Shown here: piece after piece, positions 55,396 to 62,536 of the stretch
Layout: the number at the start of each line of letters is the position of its first letter
How positions within the stretch are numbered: the stretch's first letter is position 1
Assembly: GCF_964031245.1 (NCBI RefSeq)
Contig: NZ_OZ035017.1
Location: 151,402-215,401, forward strand
DNA length: 64,000 nucleotides
Source: Rickettsiella endosymbiont of Miltochrista miniata
Lineage (GTDB): Bacteria > Pseudomonadota > Gammaproteobacteria > Diplorickettsiales > Diplorickettsiaceae
Direction: 5' to 3'
Notes under the pieces: model-generated
Databases searched by the model: none
Seen by the model: the letters and a program-made list of their open reading frames with translations, nothing else
What the model was told of the DNA's origin: nothing
Made by a program: the position numbers and the translations under genes

Positions 55396-56433
55396 TTAAC
55401 ATGCATGGCGCGTTAGTTTTTCCCCGTCCAAAGGAATCTCCACTTGAAATGTGGAGCCCCGTCCCATTTGGCTAGACAATTGTATTTCCCCTTTTAATTT
55501 TTCGATATATTGTTTGGCTATATACAGACCCAAACCAGTTCCTCTAAATAAACTATCTTGATAGGAAGCTTTAAGTTTTGTAAATTTCTCAAATATATAT
55601 TCATATTTATCTTCAGGGATTCCCATTCCTGTATCAATGACTTGAAAGGTCAATAATTTATCTATAACTATGGCAGAGATGCTTACATTTCCTTGCTTAG
55701 TAAATTTTATGGCATTACTGACAAGATTAATTAATATTTGCTTTAAACGTAAACGCTGTGAATAGATAAGATGGCGTTCACACAGAACGTTTAGTGTTAA
55801 GCCTTTAGTTCGAGCTGCTGCTATATAAAGCTCTTGGATTTCTAATATAAGTTCCTTAATATCAAAATAACTATCGCCATAAGATAAGGTTTCTGAATTC
55901 ATTATTTCGAAAATATTATTAACTACAGCCATCCATTGTTTTGCGCTTGCTACAACATAACTGAGGTACCTCTTGACTTTTTTATCTTGTGCTTCTTCAT
56001 ATAGCATTTCAGCAAATGCATATATACCGGAAAATGGTGTTCTTAAATCATGAGCCATGTTCATTAAAAAATCTTTTTTCGCCTGTTCTGCTTGTTTCAA
56101 TACTGTAATATCAATGGATAATCCTGCAAGTCCACGAAAACCCCCTTGTGCACATGGGATCTTTATCGTAAGAAAGTCTTTATTTTGAGCGTTTTCTAAA
56201 AAGATTGCACTTTTGTTGGATATCATGACACTGTGACTATGCGCCCATTCCTCCTCACCAAAAATTCGAGCATCCTTTCCTTTAATCTCTTTGAGCTCAG
56301 AAACCCCGCTGCATTTCAACATGCGCTCATTAGCCCAGCGGATTTTGCCTGATTGAGTCACAACAAAAAAGTTGACAGGGAAAATTTTATCGATTGCGTC
56401 AGCAATATCTTTAATAGTCTCTAGTATCATCAT
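55396..56433 (-). CDS. PAS-domain histidine kinase
   Basis: A 345-residue soluble sensor kinase. PAS domain about 10-115 (NFFVVTQSGKIRWANERML, GLSIDITVLKQAE). HisKA H-box NMAHDLRTPFSG with H128. HATPase with N-box LINLVSNAIKF, G1 DTGMGIPED and G2 GTGLGLYIAKQYIEK. No membrane segment and no receiver. It overlaps the cyclodipeptide synthase stop by 4 bp, so both are made from one message. The candidate partners in the window are the receivers at 53403 and 23733. Confidence 0.9.
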   Translation of the reverse strand: MMILETIKDIADAIDKIFPVNFFVVTQSGKIRWANERMLKCSGVSELKEIKGKDARIFGEEEWAHSHSVMISNKSAIFLENAQNKDFLTIKIPCAQGGFRGLAGLSIDITVLKQAEQAKKDFLMNMAHDLRTPFSGIYAFAEMLYEEAQDKKVKRYLSYVVASAKQWMAVVNNIFEIMNSETLSYGDSYFDIKELILEIQELYIAAARTKGLTLNVLCERHLIYSQRLRLKQILINLVSNAIKFTKQGNVSISAIVIDKLLTFQVIDTGMGIPEDKYEYIFEKFTKLKASYQDSLFRGTGLGLYIAKQYIEKLKGEIQLSSQMGRGSTFQVEIPLDGEKLTRHAC

Positions 56434-57374
56434 ACACTTCTCCTGTGTGTTATTTTGCTTATTCTTTGCGCAGTTTCCTGCTGTATATTCTGGGCATTCA
56501 CCAAAGCGACTAACTGCTCAACACCTCGAATAAATTGATATTGCTGAGGCAAACTCCAACGCTCTTGCTTTACGGCCCAATTGACATAATTAGAAGCACA
56601 ATTAGTCGGTAAATCTTCTTTTTTGGTTCTAAAGAAATCGCTATGGGCATTAGCAGGAACTGGTTTTAGCTCCAAACTTTTTGTTTCATAGCGCACATAA
56701 CGTAAGGATTCATCTTTGAAATAAGTATTCCAAACGTAATTAGCAGGAGGAGTTTTGCCATGAGGGTAGGCCAAAAAATCCGCGCCACAACTAAAAATCT
56801 GTTGTAATGCAGCGCATTCTTCAAGAACATAATGAATCGCGACTTGATGAAACTGATTTCGATCAAAATGCTTTTTTCCTTTACAATATTGTAAGATCTT
56901 TCTTGTGACATATCCGTCTGCATGTTTATCGATTAAATGCTTGAATTCCCGTTTTTTTTCATAATCAGATTTGATTAATTGAGAAAACTGTTCAAATGAA
57001 CTCGTATTAATCGTCGTTGGCAGATTTAATAAATCTTTCCAACTGATGATTTCCAGAGGAATTTTTAATTTCGCTAAACTAACATTCTGTTTTTCTAACC
57101 ATTGTTGATCCATCGCGATTGCTTTCTCTTCAATTTCCTTTTCTTCTAGCGGGTTTTCTAATCCTAAAGAAAAATAATGCCGTTGAAGATGTCCGGTGGT
57201 AACAATTATCAGTTTAGATATGGACTTTTCTATAAAGCATCGATCAACTAATTCTAAAAAATCAGTCCATTGAGCCCCTTTTTGCAGAGCGCTATCCAAA
57301 CTGATGACTGTCATCAAAATTGCTGATTCCTTACCCTTAATCTGTATCGAATCTTTAAAACGTGCTCCTGGCAT
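56430..57374 (-). CDS. tRNA-dependent cyclodipeptide synthase, XYP subfamily
   Basis: A 314-residue protein with CDPS marks. An N-terminal strand ends in VISLDS: S25 would be the acyl-carrying serine and S28 the X of XYP. TGHLQRHYFSLGLENP and KAIAMDQQWLEKQNV follow the family pattern. HYVLEECAAL carries the catalytic Y182-x3-E186 pair and FLAYPHGKTPP carries Y203-P204. CDPSs use two aminoacyl-tRNAs to make cyclic dipeptides, structurally similar to class I tRNA synthetases. The residues match the XYP group; from memory, Rickettsiella grylli has a member. The products are not readable. It lies between a membrane protein and a histidine kinase in one operon. Confidence 0.85.
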   Translation of the reverse strand: MPGARFKDSIQIKGKESAILMTVISLDSALQKGAQWTDFLELVDRCFIEKSISKLIIVTTGHLQRHYFSLGLENPLEEKEIEEKAIAMDQQWLEKQNVSLAKLKIPLEIISWKDLLNLPTTINTSSFEQFSQLIKSDYEKKREFKHLIDKHADGYVTRKILQYCKGKKHFDRNQFHQVAIHYVLEECAALQQIFSCGADFLAYPHGKTPPANYVWNTYFKDESLRYVRYETKSLELKPVPANAHSDFFRTKKEDLPTNCASNYVNWAVKQERWSLPQQYQFIRGVEQLVALVNAQNIQQETAQRISKITHRRSV

Positions 57375-57408
57375 AAATAGCTCCTTTTATTATTATGTAA
57401 ATTAAGCG

Positions 57409-58146
57409 TTATGTGGATAACTGATTCGCTGCGGCTAGTGTTTGGCTAATCACATCAAGCTGTTTGGCACTATCGGTTTTTTGGAAAAAGAGGAAGTGAC
57501 CATTAACAACTTTATTGACAATAAAGGCTGTTCCTAGGGTTGCTATAAGGATAATTAAGTTTATTAATATTTCTTTAAATCCTCGATGCTGCTCTAATAC
57601 AGGTCGAGTTTCGTCTATGATTTGTAATGCTCTAGATTGATATTCATCAGGGGTAATTTTTTTCTCCTCAAAATACCAACGATTTAAATTTCTAAAATCC
57701 GAAATAAGATATTTTGCTTCCCAAGCAGCTAAATTACAGTTACGACGAAGTAAATCTTCAGATTTTTCAAATAAAACATCCAATTGGATTTCGATGTCGG
57801 CGTACGTTAGTAGCGTTGGATTAATCTGAGAGTTATAGTCTGGAAATTTAAATTCCTTTAATCCCTCATTTTTTAAGAAAAATAGCTCGATTTCTTTTAG
57901 CTTCTTGACTGAATCAAAATCCTCAACCGATTCAAAATCATAATTTAAATTTATTAATGCAATAATGCCTTTTTTGAGTGCTTCTAAATTACCAATATTT
58001 GCATACGGTCCTAATCCATCACCGTTAAACATATAAGGCTGTAAGTCGGTTGCAATTCTTCTTTGTTCTTTTAATTGATTTAAAAGAACTCCCAAAGATT
58101 TTTTTACCGCTTCTGTCTTTTCATTATTTAGTGGCTTAACAGGCAT
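57409..58146 (-). CDS. C-terminally membrane-anchored helical protein
   Basis: A 245-residue, mostly helical and polar protein with one hydrophobic segment near the C-terminus (EILINLIILIATLGTAFIVNKV, about 195-216). No signal peptide, so a tail-type anchor. No family recognised. It starts inside the preceding degenerate receiver gene (overlap 11 bp) and lies 34 bp before the cyclodipeptide synthase, so it is part of the operon. It could localise the system at the membrane or handle the product. Confidence 0.65.
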   Translation of the reverse strand: MPVKPLNNEKTEAVKKSLGVLLNQLKEQRRIATDLQPYMFNGDGLGPYANIGNLEALKKGIIALINLNYDFESVEDFDSVKKLKEIELFFLKNEGLKEFKFPDYNSQINPTLLTYADIEIQLDVLFEKSEDLLRRNCNLAAWEAKYLISDFRNLNRWYFEEKKITPDEYQSRALQIIDETRPVLEQHRGFKEILINLIILIATLGTAFIVNKVVNGHFLFFQKTDSAKQLDVISQTLAAANQLST

Positions 58147-58600
58147 TGTTACATTCCTCTGGAGATGAATTTATAGGAGTTTCTAGCGGAGGCATTTTCT
58201 GTCCTCCTATGGAATATTCAATTTCTTTTCCTCCTTCCATCAAAAGAATAATTCTTTTGCGCATATTAATTTTTCTAAGCTTAGAGGAATTTTCTTTACT
58301 AGAAGTGATAAGGTAAATTAAAGTTTCTTTATTTTTACTGAATTTAGCGTGAATTTTATTTAATATTTCATCTAATTCAAAAAAAATTGAATCAACATCT
58401 AGAAAAATTGTAAGATAAGGTACAGAATTTAATTCGTTTTTGAGTAAAGACTTATCTTTTAGAGCATAGACTGGAAATTTATAGCGCCTATATACAAAAC
58501 GAATGAATCTTTTCCTAAATGCTTTATGAGGAGAAAATACTAATGCTTTTCCAGGTAAATTTTTTTTAAATTTATTTAAGATTTTTTTATTTTTTTCCAT
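58136..58600 (-). CDS. Degenerate receiver-like (pseudo-receiver) protein
   Basis: A 154-residue protein with the strand-helix order of a receiver: KALVFSPHKAFRKRFIRFVYR, KFPVYALKDKSLLKNEL, YLTIFLDVDSIFFELDEIL and LIYLITSSKENSSKLRKIN. The first acidic pair is missing (FSPHK). D in FLDVDS is the only plausible phospho-acceptor. The tail is unconserved. It follows the LuxR-type gene, so it may act as an unphosphorylated partner. The assignment is by pattern only. Confidence 0.45.
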   Translation of the reverse strand: MEKNKKILNKFKKNLPGKALVFSPHKAFRKRFIRFVYRRYKFPVYALKDKSLLKNELNSVPYLTIFLDVDSIFFELDEILNKIHAKFSKNKETLIYLITSSKENSSKLRKINMRKRIILLMEGGKEIEYSIGGQKMPPLETPINSSPEECNNAC

Positions 58601-58624
58601 GATGACCTCAAGATTTATTTATTT

Positions 58625-59062
58625 TTATAGAGACTTTGCGGTTATTGGTTTTTTTAGCTTAAATGTTTCTTTACTATATGCAGGAAGATATCCAGCGCAC
58701 GTTGCTCTATAAAGGGCTTGGTTAGCGTTATTTGAATTGAGTCTTCTAAATACCTCTTTGCGTATTTCTAAAACTCTATTTACAGAAATATTAAGATGGG
58801 TGGCCGTTTCACTTACTTCTTCACCACATGATGCTCTATAAAGAATATCTATTTGCCGATTAGTTAATGGATTTTCTAAAAGAATGTATAATCCTAAATA
58901 AGTATGATTAAGATATTTTTTACATTCTAATATGTCTTCTTCTGTTGGGTTTTTAACCTCATTATTGAGTAAATTAAAATGCGCTGCGATGGTAAAGTAT
59001 TTTTCTTCAGTCGATTTAAAATCATGCCGAACTTTTGTTAGAGATTTTCTTTCAATAGCCAT
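58625..59062 (-). CDS. LuxR-type HTH regulator
   Basis: 145 residues from the ATG at 59062 (AGGGG upstream). The C-terminal 65 residues have the LuxR/GerE pattern NPLTNRQIDILYRASCGEEV, SETATHLNISVNRVLEIRKEV. The N-terminal part is helical. It overlaps the 80-residue ORF by 11 bp. The same order, leader, small ORF and LuxR-type gene, occurs at 24324-24972. It is probably the regulator of the cyclodipeptide operon that follows. Confidence 0.8.
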   Translation of the reverse strand: MAIERKSLTKVRHDFKSTEEKYFTIAAHFNLLNNEVKNPTEEDILECKKYLNHTYLGLYILLENPLTNRQIDILYRASCGEEVSETATHLNISVNRVLEIRKEVFRRLNSNNANQALYRATCAGYLPAYSKETFKLKKPITAKSL

Positions 59063-59294
59063 GGTCAACCCCTTTTGTTGACAGTGGTGAGCTTTTCTGA
59101 AGTAATATTTTTACTTCGGAATCGCGAAGGCATACTTTTAAGTACATCTTTTTTTCACGTAAATTTCTTTCTAGCTTAAAGGGAAAATCAAACGCTTCTA
59201 AGTTGGTATATAATGGGTTGGTATATATGATCCCATTGTAAATGGGGGGTAATTTGCGTAGAACACGCAATCGATATAAGCTGGGCGTAGCCAT
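59052..59294 (-). CDS. Small 80-residue ORF behind conserved leader, first gene of CDPS operon
   Basis: Begins MATPSLYRLRVL after AGGAG at 9 bp. Basic and aromatic N-terminal half, no known domain. Its start coincides with the end of the sequence shared with the other leader copy (24925-24972). The stop lies inside the LuxR-type gene start, suggesting translational coupling, as expected for a leader gene or a small regulator. Confidence 0.6.
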   Translation of the reverse strand: MATPSLYRLRVLRKLPPIYNGIIYTNPLYTNLEAFDFPFKLERNLREKKMYLKVCLRDSEVKILLQKSSPLSTKGVDHGY

Positions 59295-59340
59295 GATGCT
59301 CGACTCCTACTAGTTTAGGTTGTTGAGAGTAAGTGGTCAG
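59292..59340 (-). promoter_or_regulatory. Duplicated leader element, copy B
   Basis: Reads on the plus strand CATGATGCTCGACTCCTACT, TTAGGTTGTTGAGAG and TAAGTGG, matching copy A at 24925-24972. It is the 5' leader of the small ORF and LuxR gene. Conservation ends exactly at the start codon. Confidence 0.65.
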
Positions 59341-59375
59341 GCATCGGTAGAGTGTTTCCGCACTCTATCGGTGCC
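59340..59375 (+). other. 15-bp hairpin next to leader copy B
   Basis: GGCATCGGTAGAGTG (59340-59354) pairs with CACTCTATCGGTGCC (59361-59375) in 15 bp. Two G-T wobbles are allowed on the plus strand but would be A-C clashes on the minus strand. Loop of six. A CCCTTAACAGGG hairpin follows. The bias suggests a plus-strand RNA; alternatively it is a structured 5' end of the minus-strand message. Confidence 0.5.
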
Positions 59376-59439
59376 CCCTTAACAGGGTTAAAGACTTATT
59401 AGTAATTCTTGCTTTGTTAAATTGTTTTTTTATTTGTCT

Positions 59440-59616
59440 TTATGCATGAAATAATCCGTAAAGTAGCCCTTCTGAAACAACCAAAATAAAAGCCAAACCA
59501 ATACCAAACTTGAAAAGGGATTGTTTGACCTTATAAAGACTACTTTCTAGTCGGTCTAGCCTTTGAATTAATCTAAATTCGCTGTCTGATGTGAAGGTCT
59601 TAATATAAGTTTTCAT
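59440..59616 (-). CDS. Small 58-residue membrane protein
   Basis: MKTYIKTFTSDSEFRLIQRL followed by a helix and a hydrophobic end (FGIGLAFILVVSEGLLYGLF). GAGG lies 9 bp upstream of the ATG. One membrane helix at the C-terminus. It is the last of a minus-strand series of small genes that continues towards the leader B region. Function unknown. Confidence 0.6.
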   Translation of the reverse strand: MKTYIKTFTSDSEFRLIQRLDRLESSLYKVKQSLFKFGIGLAFILVVSEGLLYGLFHA

Positions 59617-59728
59617 ATTGTTTATCCTCGTTAGTTAAGTTAAAAGTTGTCATACGTTGGTTTGTCTTTCGGATACTTCTTGATCCGTTAACGGTTTATG
59701 TTATCAGCCAACCAATGCAAATATCAGT

Positions 59729-59884
59729 TTAAATTGTAGCGTTTTGATTGCGTACGGCATGCTCGATCAGGGAATCAAAATCATCCCAAATGGGTATTTT
59801 ATTTTGCATATAAGGCTTAGCATTACCAGAATAAATGGTTTTGCCAAGTACTTTATGTGGTACTAAATTAGGTAGATTAGCCAT
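59729..59884 (-). CDS. Small hypothetical 51-residue protein
   Basis: MANLPNLVPHKVLGKTIYSG, then WDDFDSLIEHAVRNQNATI, from the ATG at 59884, which has GGAGG 7 bp upstream (the longer start at 59923 overlaps the upstream gene more). It overlaps the gene upstream (stop at 59877) by 8 bp, so it is translated from the same message. No family recognised. Confidence 0.62.
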   Translation of the reverse strand: MANLPNLVPHKVLGKTIYSGNAKPYMQNKIPIWDDFDSLIEHAVRNQNATI

Positions 59885-60212
59885 GTAGCACCTCCGCATC
59901 AGAATATGCTTTGTAGCTCTCATTTAAGAGTTTTATATGATTAGGTAAATAAAAGCTGAACTCTTCTAAGAAGGAAAATTTATTATTATATCTGGGTGGT
60001 AATTCTTTAAGCGCACCTTTAAACATAGCTAAAGGAGTGTCGCCTTTATCTAACAGGCTACGGCAATGGCAAGCTTCGGTTTCGATATAAAACAAAGCTT
60101 CAGTGAGGTTGTCTTTCAATTTATATAAGTCTTTAACTAAATAATTGATTTGACTTAGATAATCACTGGCATACTTTTTTATATCAGGATATAGACTGAT
60201 AAGTTTAGGCAT
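59877..60212 (-). CDS. Hypothetical 111-residue helical protein
   Basis: Helical, with IKKYASDYLSQINYLVKDLYK and LTEALFYIETEACHCRSLLD; no signal or membrane segment. It overlaps both neighbours by 8 bp. Together with the 114- and 51-residue proteins it forms a compact three-gene set with tight overlaps. Function is unknown. Confidence 0.65.
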   Translation of the reverse strand: MPKLISLYPDIKKYASDYLSQINYLVKDLYKLKDNLTEALFYIETEACHCRSLLDKGDTPLAMFKGALKELPPRYNNKFSFLEEFSFYLPNHIKLLNESYKAYSDAEVLHG

Positions 60213-60549
60213 GTGCCACCTCCTCTTTAATTGATTCGGTGATCAAATGGTAATTAAGGATAAGACTTTCGTACTGTCGAGTTTCTAAGAATAATTTGAA
60301 TAAGGTGCGATAAAATTCTTTGAGATGTTTTTCATTCCATTGATAAAATTCTTCTCGATCAGACAGTGGAACATACTTTCTAGGCTGGGTTATTTCTTTA
60401 TCAAGTTCTAAAACTAATTTGCTGAGCTGTGAAACAAATTGCTGCTCGAGGGATTGAACTTGCTCGCCCATCTGACAAGCGCTAACGTTAAGTTCAGTCA
60501 AAGATTGCTCTACGCGAGCGAAATGATCTATTCTAATAGGTGCGGTCAT
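60205..60549 (-). CDS. Hypothetical coiled-coil 114-residue protein
   Basis: From the ATG at 60549 (GGAG at 6 bp). The N-terminal half is a heptad-type helix (VEQSLTELNVSACQMGEQVQSL), the rest is helical with EEFYQWNEKHLKEFYRTLFK. First gene of the minus-strand small-gene set. No family recognised. Confidence 0.65.
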   Translation of the reverse strand: MTAPIRIDHFARVEQSLTELNVSACQMGEQVQSLEQQFVSQLSKLVLELDKEITQPRKYVPLSDREEFYQWNEKHLKEFYRTLFKLFLETRQYESLILNYHLITESIKEEVAHA

Positions 60550-60740
60550 AATCAACTCCATACGTTGGTTGTGTTAAATGTCCTAGGGGCTGCAACCCTT
60601 AGGAACGCTCAATATTTATGCATTAAATAAAATCTTTTACTCTCCTCTCTAAATTAAATGTGTATAATATGATATTATAGCTTTAAATTCATTGTGTCAA
60701 TAGATTCATATTGAACATTTAAATTTTGGAAAAATATTTC
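60550..60740. promoter_or_regulatory. Divergent promoter gap with hairpin
   Basis: Contains CCTAGGGG (60582-60589) / CCCTTAGG (60596-60603), an 8-bp hairpin with one wobble, and TATAAT on both strands (60663-60668 plus; 60674-60679 minus) between divergent genes. CCATACGTTGGTT near 60557 is repeated as CATACGTTGGTT near 59651, upstream of two minus-strand small genes. Confidence 0.45.
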
Positions 60741-60914
60741 ATGTCAAAAAATATTTCTAACTCTGCTAGTGAAATGGTTAGACTTTCAATTGTATTACCT
60801 GTCCAATTGCGTCAAAAACTTAAAGCTAAATCAGCGCTAGATGGAATTAATATGAAAGATGCTGTTATTAAATTGATAGAAGATTATGTAGAGAAGAAAA
60901 GTAAAAAATCTTAA
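60741..60914 (+). CDS. Ribbon-helix-helix DNA-binding protein
   Basis: 57 residues from the ATG at 60741 (GGA upstream; the ATG at 60726 has no site). A strand (MVRLSIVLPVQLRQKL) followed by two helices (KAKSALDGINMKDAVIKLIEDYV), the pattern of CopG/ParD/Arc-type repressors. No toxin partner gene is adjacent; the Rpn nuclease is 128 bp downstream. It might be a partition protein or an antitoxin. Confidence 0.65.
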   Translation: MSKNISNSASEMVRLSIVLPVQLRQKLKAKSALDGINMKDAVIKLIEDYVEKKSKKS

Positions 60915-61042
60915 TATCAATCTTATAGATTAACAATTTATAGTTTGATTCAATTCATTAATTGATCAGATAACTTAATATCTTTTTAGATATAGAATAG
61001 TTAAAATCATACGTCCGGTAATTACGATAAGGAAGAATAACA

Positions 61043-62035
61043 ATGTCTGAAAAGAAACAGCGAGCAAATCACGACTCAGCTTGGAAAGATATTTTAGATG
61101 CTTATTTTAAAGAGTTTATGGAGTTTTTCTATCCAGAAATCGCACAGAAAATTGATTGGATAGCTGAATATGAAACACTTGATAAAGAACTTCAGACTAT
61201 CACAACTGACGCTATGATTGGTAAGCGCTTTGTTGATAAATTATTTAAGGTGAAAACATTACAAGGACAAGAAGAAGTCATATTAATACATGTCGAAATT
61301 CAAGGAAAAAAAGAGGATGAATTCTCTTTACGTTTATTCCAGTATTATTATCGACTTTTTGAAAAACGTGGTCATTCTATTTTAACCCTTGCAATCCTCA
61401 CAGACGGGAATAATAATTGGCATCCTAAAAGTTATCAAAAACAAGTTCTAGACCTTCCTATACTTAGTTTTAATTTTCAAACTAACAAACTACTTGATTA
61501 TCAAACTAGTAAAAAAGAATTAGAAGAAACAATCAATCCTTTTGGGATCGTAGTTTTGGTGCAATTGGCAGCTATAGAGACTAAAGGAAACCCCCAAAGT
61601 CGCTATGAGATGAAGTCTAAAATCACTCGACTTTTATTGAAAAAAGGATATAAAAAAGATTATATACTTAATCTATTCAAGGTAATTGATTGGGGCCTTG
61701 TTTTGCCTCCTGACCTAAAAATTCAGTATAATAACGAGATAGAACAGTTAAAAGGGGAAAAAGGTATGAGTTATGTACTAAGTGCCGTCCGTGAAGAGGT
61801 CGAGAAAAATCATCAAGCATGGCTCCAACAAGGCCTAGAACAAGGTCTAAAAAAAGGTCTTGAAGAAGGTCGTGAAGAAGGTCGTGAAGAAGGTCGTGAA
61901 GAAGGTGAATACCTTAAAGCTACTACTATAGCTAAAAAGCTTATAGCTCAAGGTAGATCAATTCAATACATTCAAGATCTTACCAATTTATCTGAAAATG
62001 AAATAATCAACTTAATTGAATTAGAGAAAGCCTAA
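61043..62035 (+). CDS. Rpn-family PDDEXK nuclease / putative transposase
   Basis: A 330-residue protein of the recombination-promoting nuclease family: HDSAWKDILDAYFKEFMEFF, RFVDKLFKV and the catalytic E-x-Q pattern ILIHVEIQGKKEDEF, then YRLFEKRGHSILTLAILTD. The C-terminus has tandem GLEQGLKKGLEEGREEG units and a short three-helix tail (AKKLIAQGRSIQYIQDLTNL). Not a classical transposase: no terminal repeats or target duplications were seen. These nucleases are thought to stimulate recombination. Two C-terminal copies follow. Confidence 0.85.
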   Translation: MSEKKQRANHDSAWKDILDAYFKEFMEFFYPEIAQKIDWIAEYETLDKELQTITTDAMIGKRFVDKLFKVKTLQGQEEVILIHVEIQGKKEDEFSLRLFQYYYRLFEKRGHSILTLAILTDGNNNWHPKSYQKQVLDLPILSFNFQTNKLLDYQTSKKELEETINPFGIVVLVQLAAIETKGNPQSRYEMKSKITRLLLKKGYKKDYILNLFKVIDWGLVLPPDLKIQYNNEIEQLKGEKGMSYVLSAVREEVEKNHQAWLQQGLEQGLKKGLEEGREEGREEGREEGEYLKATTIAKKLIAQGRSIQYIQDLTNLSENEIINLIELEKA

Positions 62036-62104
62036 CCTCTAGCGGCCAACGTCGAAAAGGTCATTGAAATCCTTTTAACTATAGAAGATTACCGTGAGGA
62101 TGTT

Positions 62105-62317
62105 ATGAACGCAGCGCAACAATTAGAACAAAAGGGCCTACAAAAGGGCCTAGAACAGGGTCTGAAAAAAGGTCTTGAAGAAGGCGAGCACCGCAAGGCT
62201 ATTGCTATTGCAGCTATTGCCAAACAGCTTCTAGCTGAAGGCAGATCACCCGGCGCTGTTCAAAAACTAACCGGCTTACCTGAAAAAGAAGTCATGGATT
62301 TAGTTGAGGCACACTAA
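62105..62317 (+). pseudogene. Rpn C-terminal fragment 1
   Basis: Only the tail of an Rpn protein remains (GLQKGLEQGLKKGLEEGEH, AKQLLAEGRSPGAVQKLTGL). The region just upstream (62040-62104) still reads like another Rpn part in frame pieces (VEKVIEILLTIEDYREDVMN). The N-terminal nuclease domain is missing. It is not expected to be an active nuclease. Confidence 0.6.
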
Positions 62318-62329
62318 ACCTTACAGATT

Positions 62330-62518
62330 ATGAGTTATGTACTAAGTGCTGTCCGTGAAGAGGTCGAAAAAAATCATCAGGCATGGCTACAGCAAGGCCG
62401 TGAAGAAGAGCGGTATGAAATGGCAAAAAACCTTTTATCAGAAGGGTTTCCTGTAGACGTAGTAAAAAAAGTAACAAAATTACCTAATTTGGATTTAACT
62501 GAACTCGAGAAAGCTTAA
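62330..62518 (+). pseudogene. Rpn C-terminal fragment 2
   Basis: Starts with MSYVLSAVREEVEKNHQAWL, repeating the segment at 61766 of the complete gene with about 90% DNA identity, then a different tail (NLLSEGFPVDVVKKVTKLPN). A truncated duplicate without the nuclease domain. Confidence 0.6.
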
Positions 62519-62536
62519 CTTTTTAGCTAGGGTGGG

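Noticed and set aside
61043..62518. Insertion sequence with transposase
   Set aside because: The Rpn family is sometimes labelled transposase, but no terminal inverted repeats or target duplication are visible.
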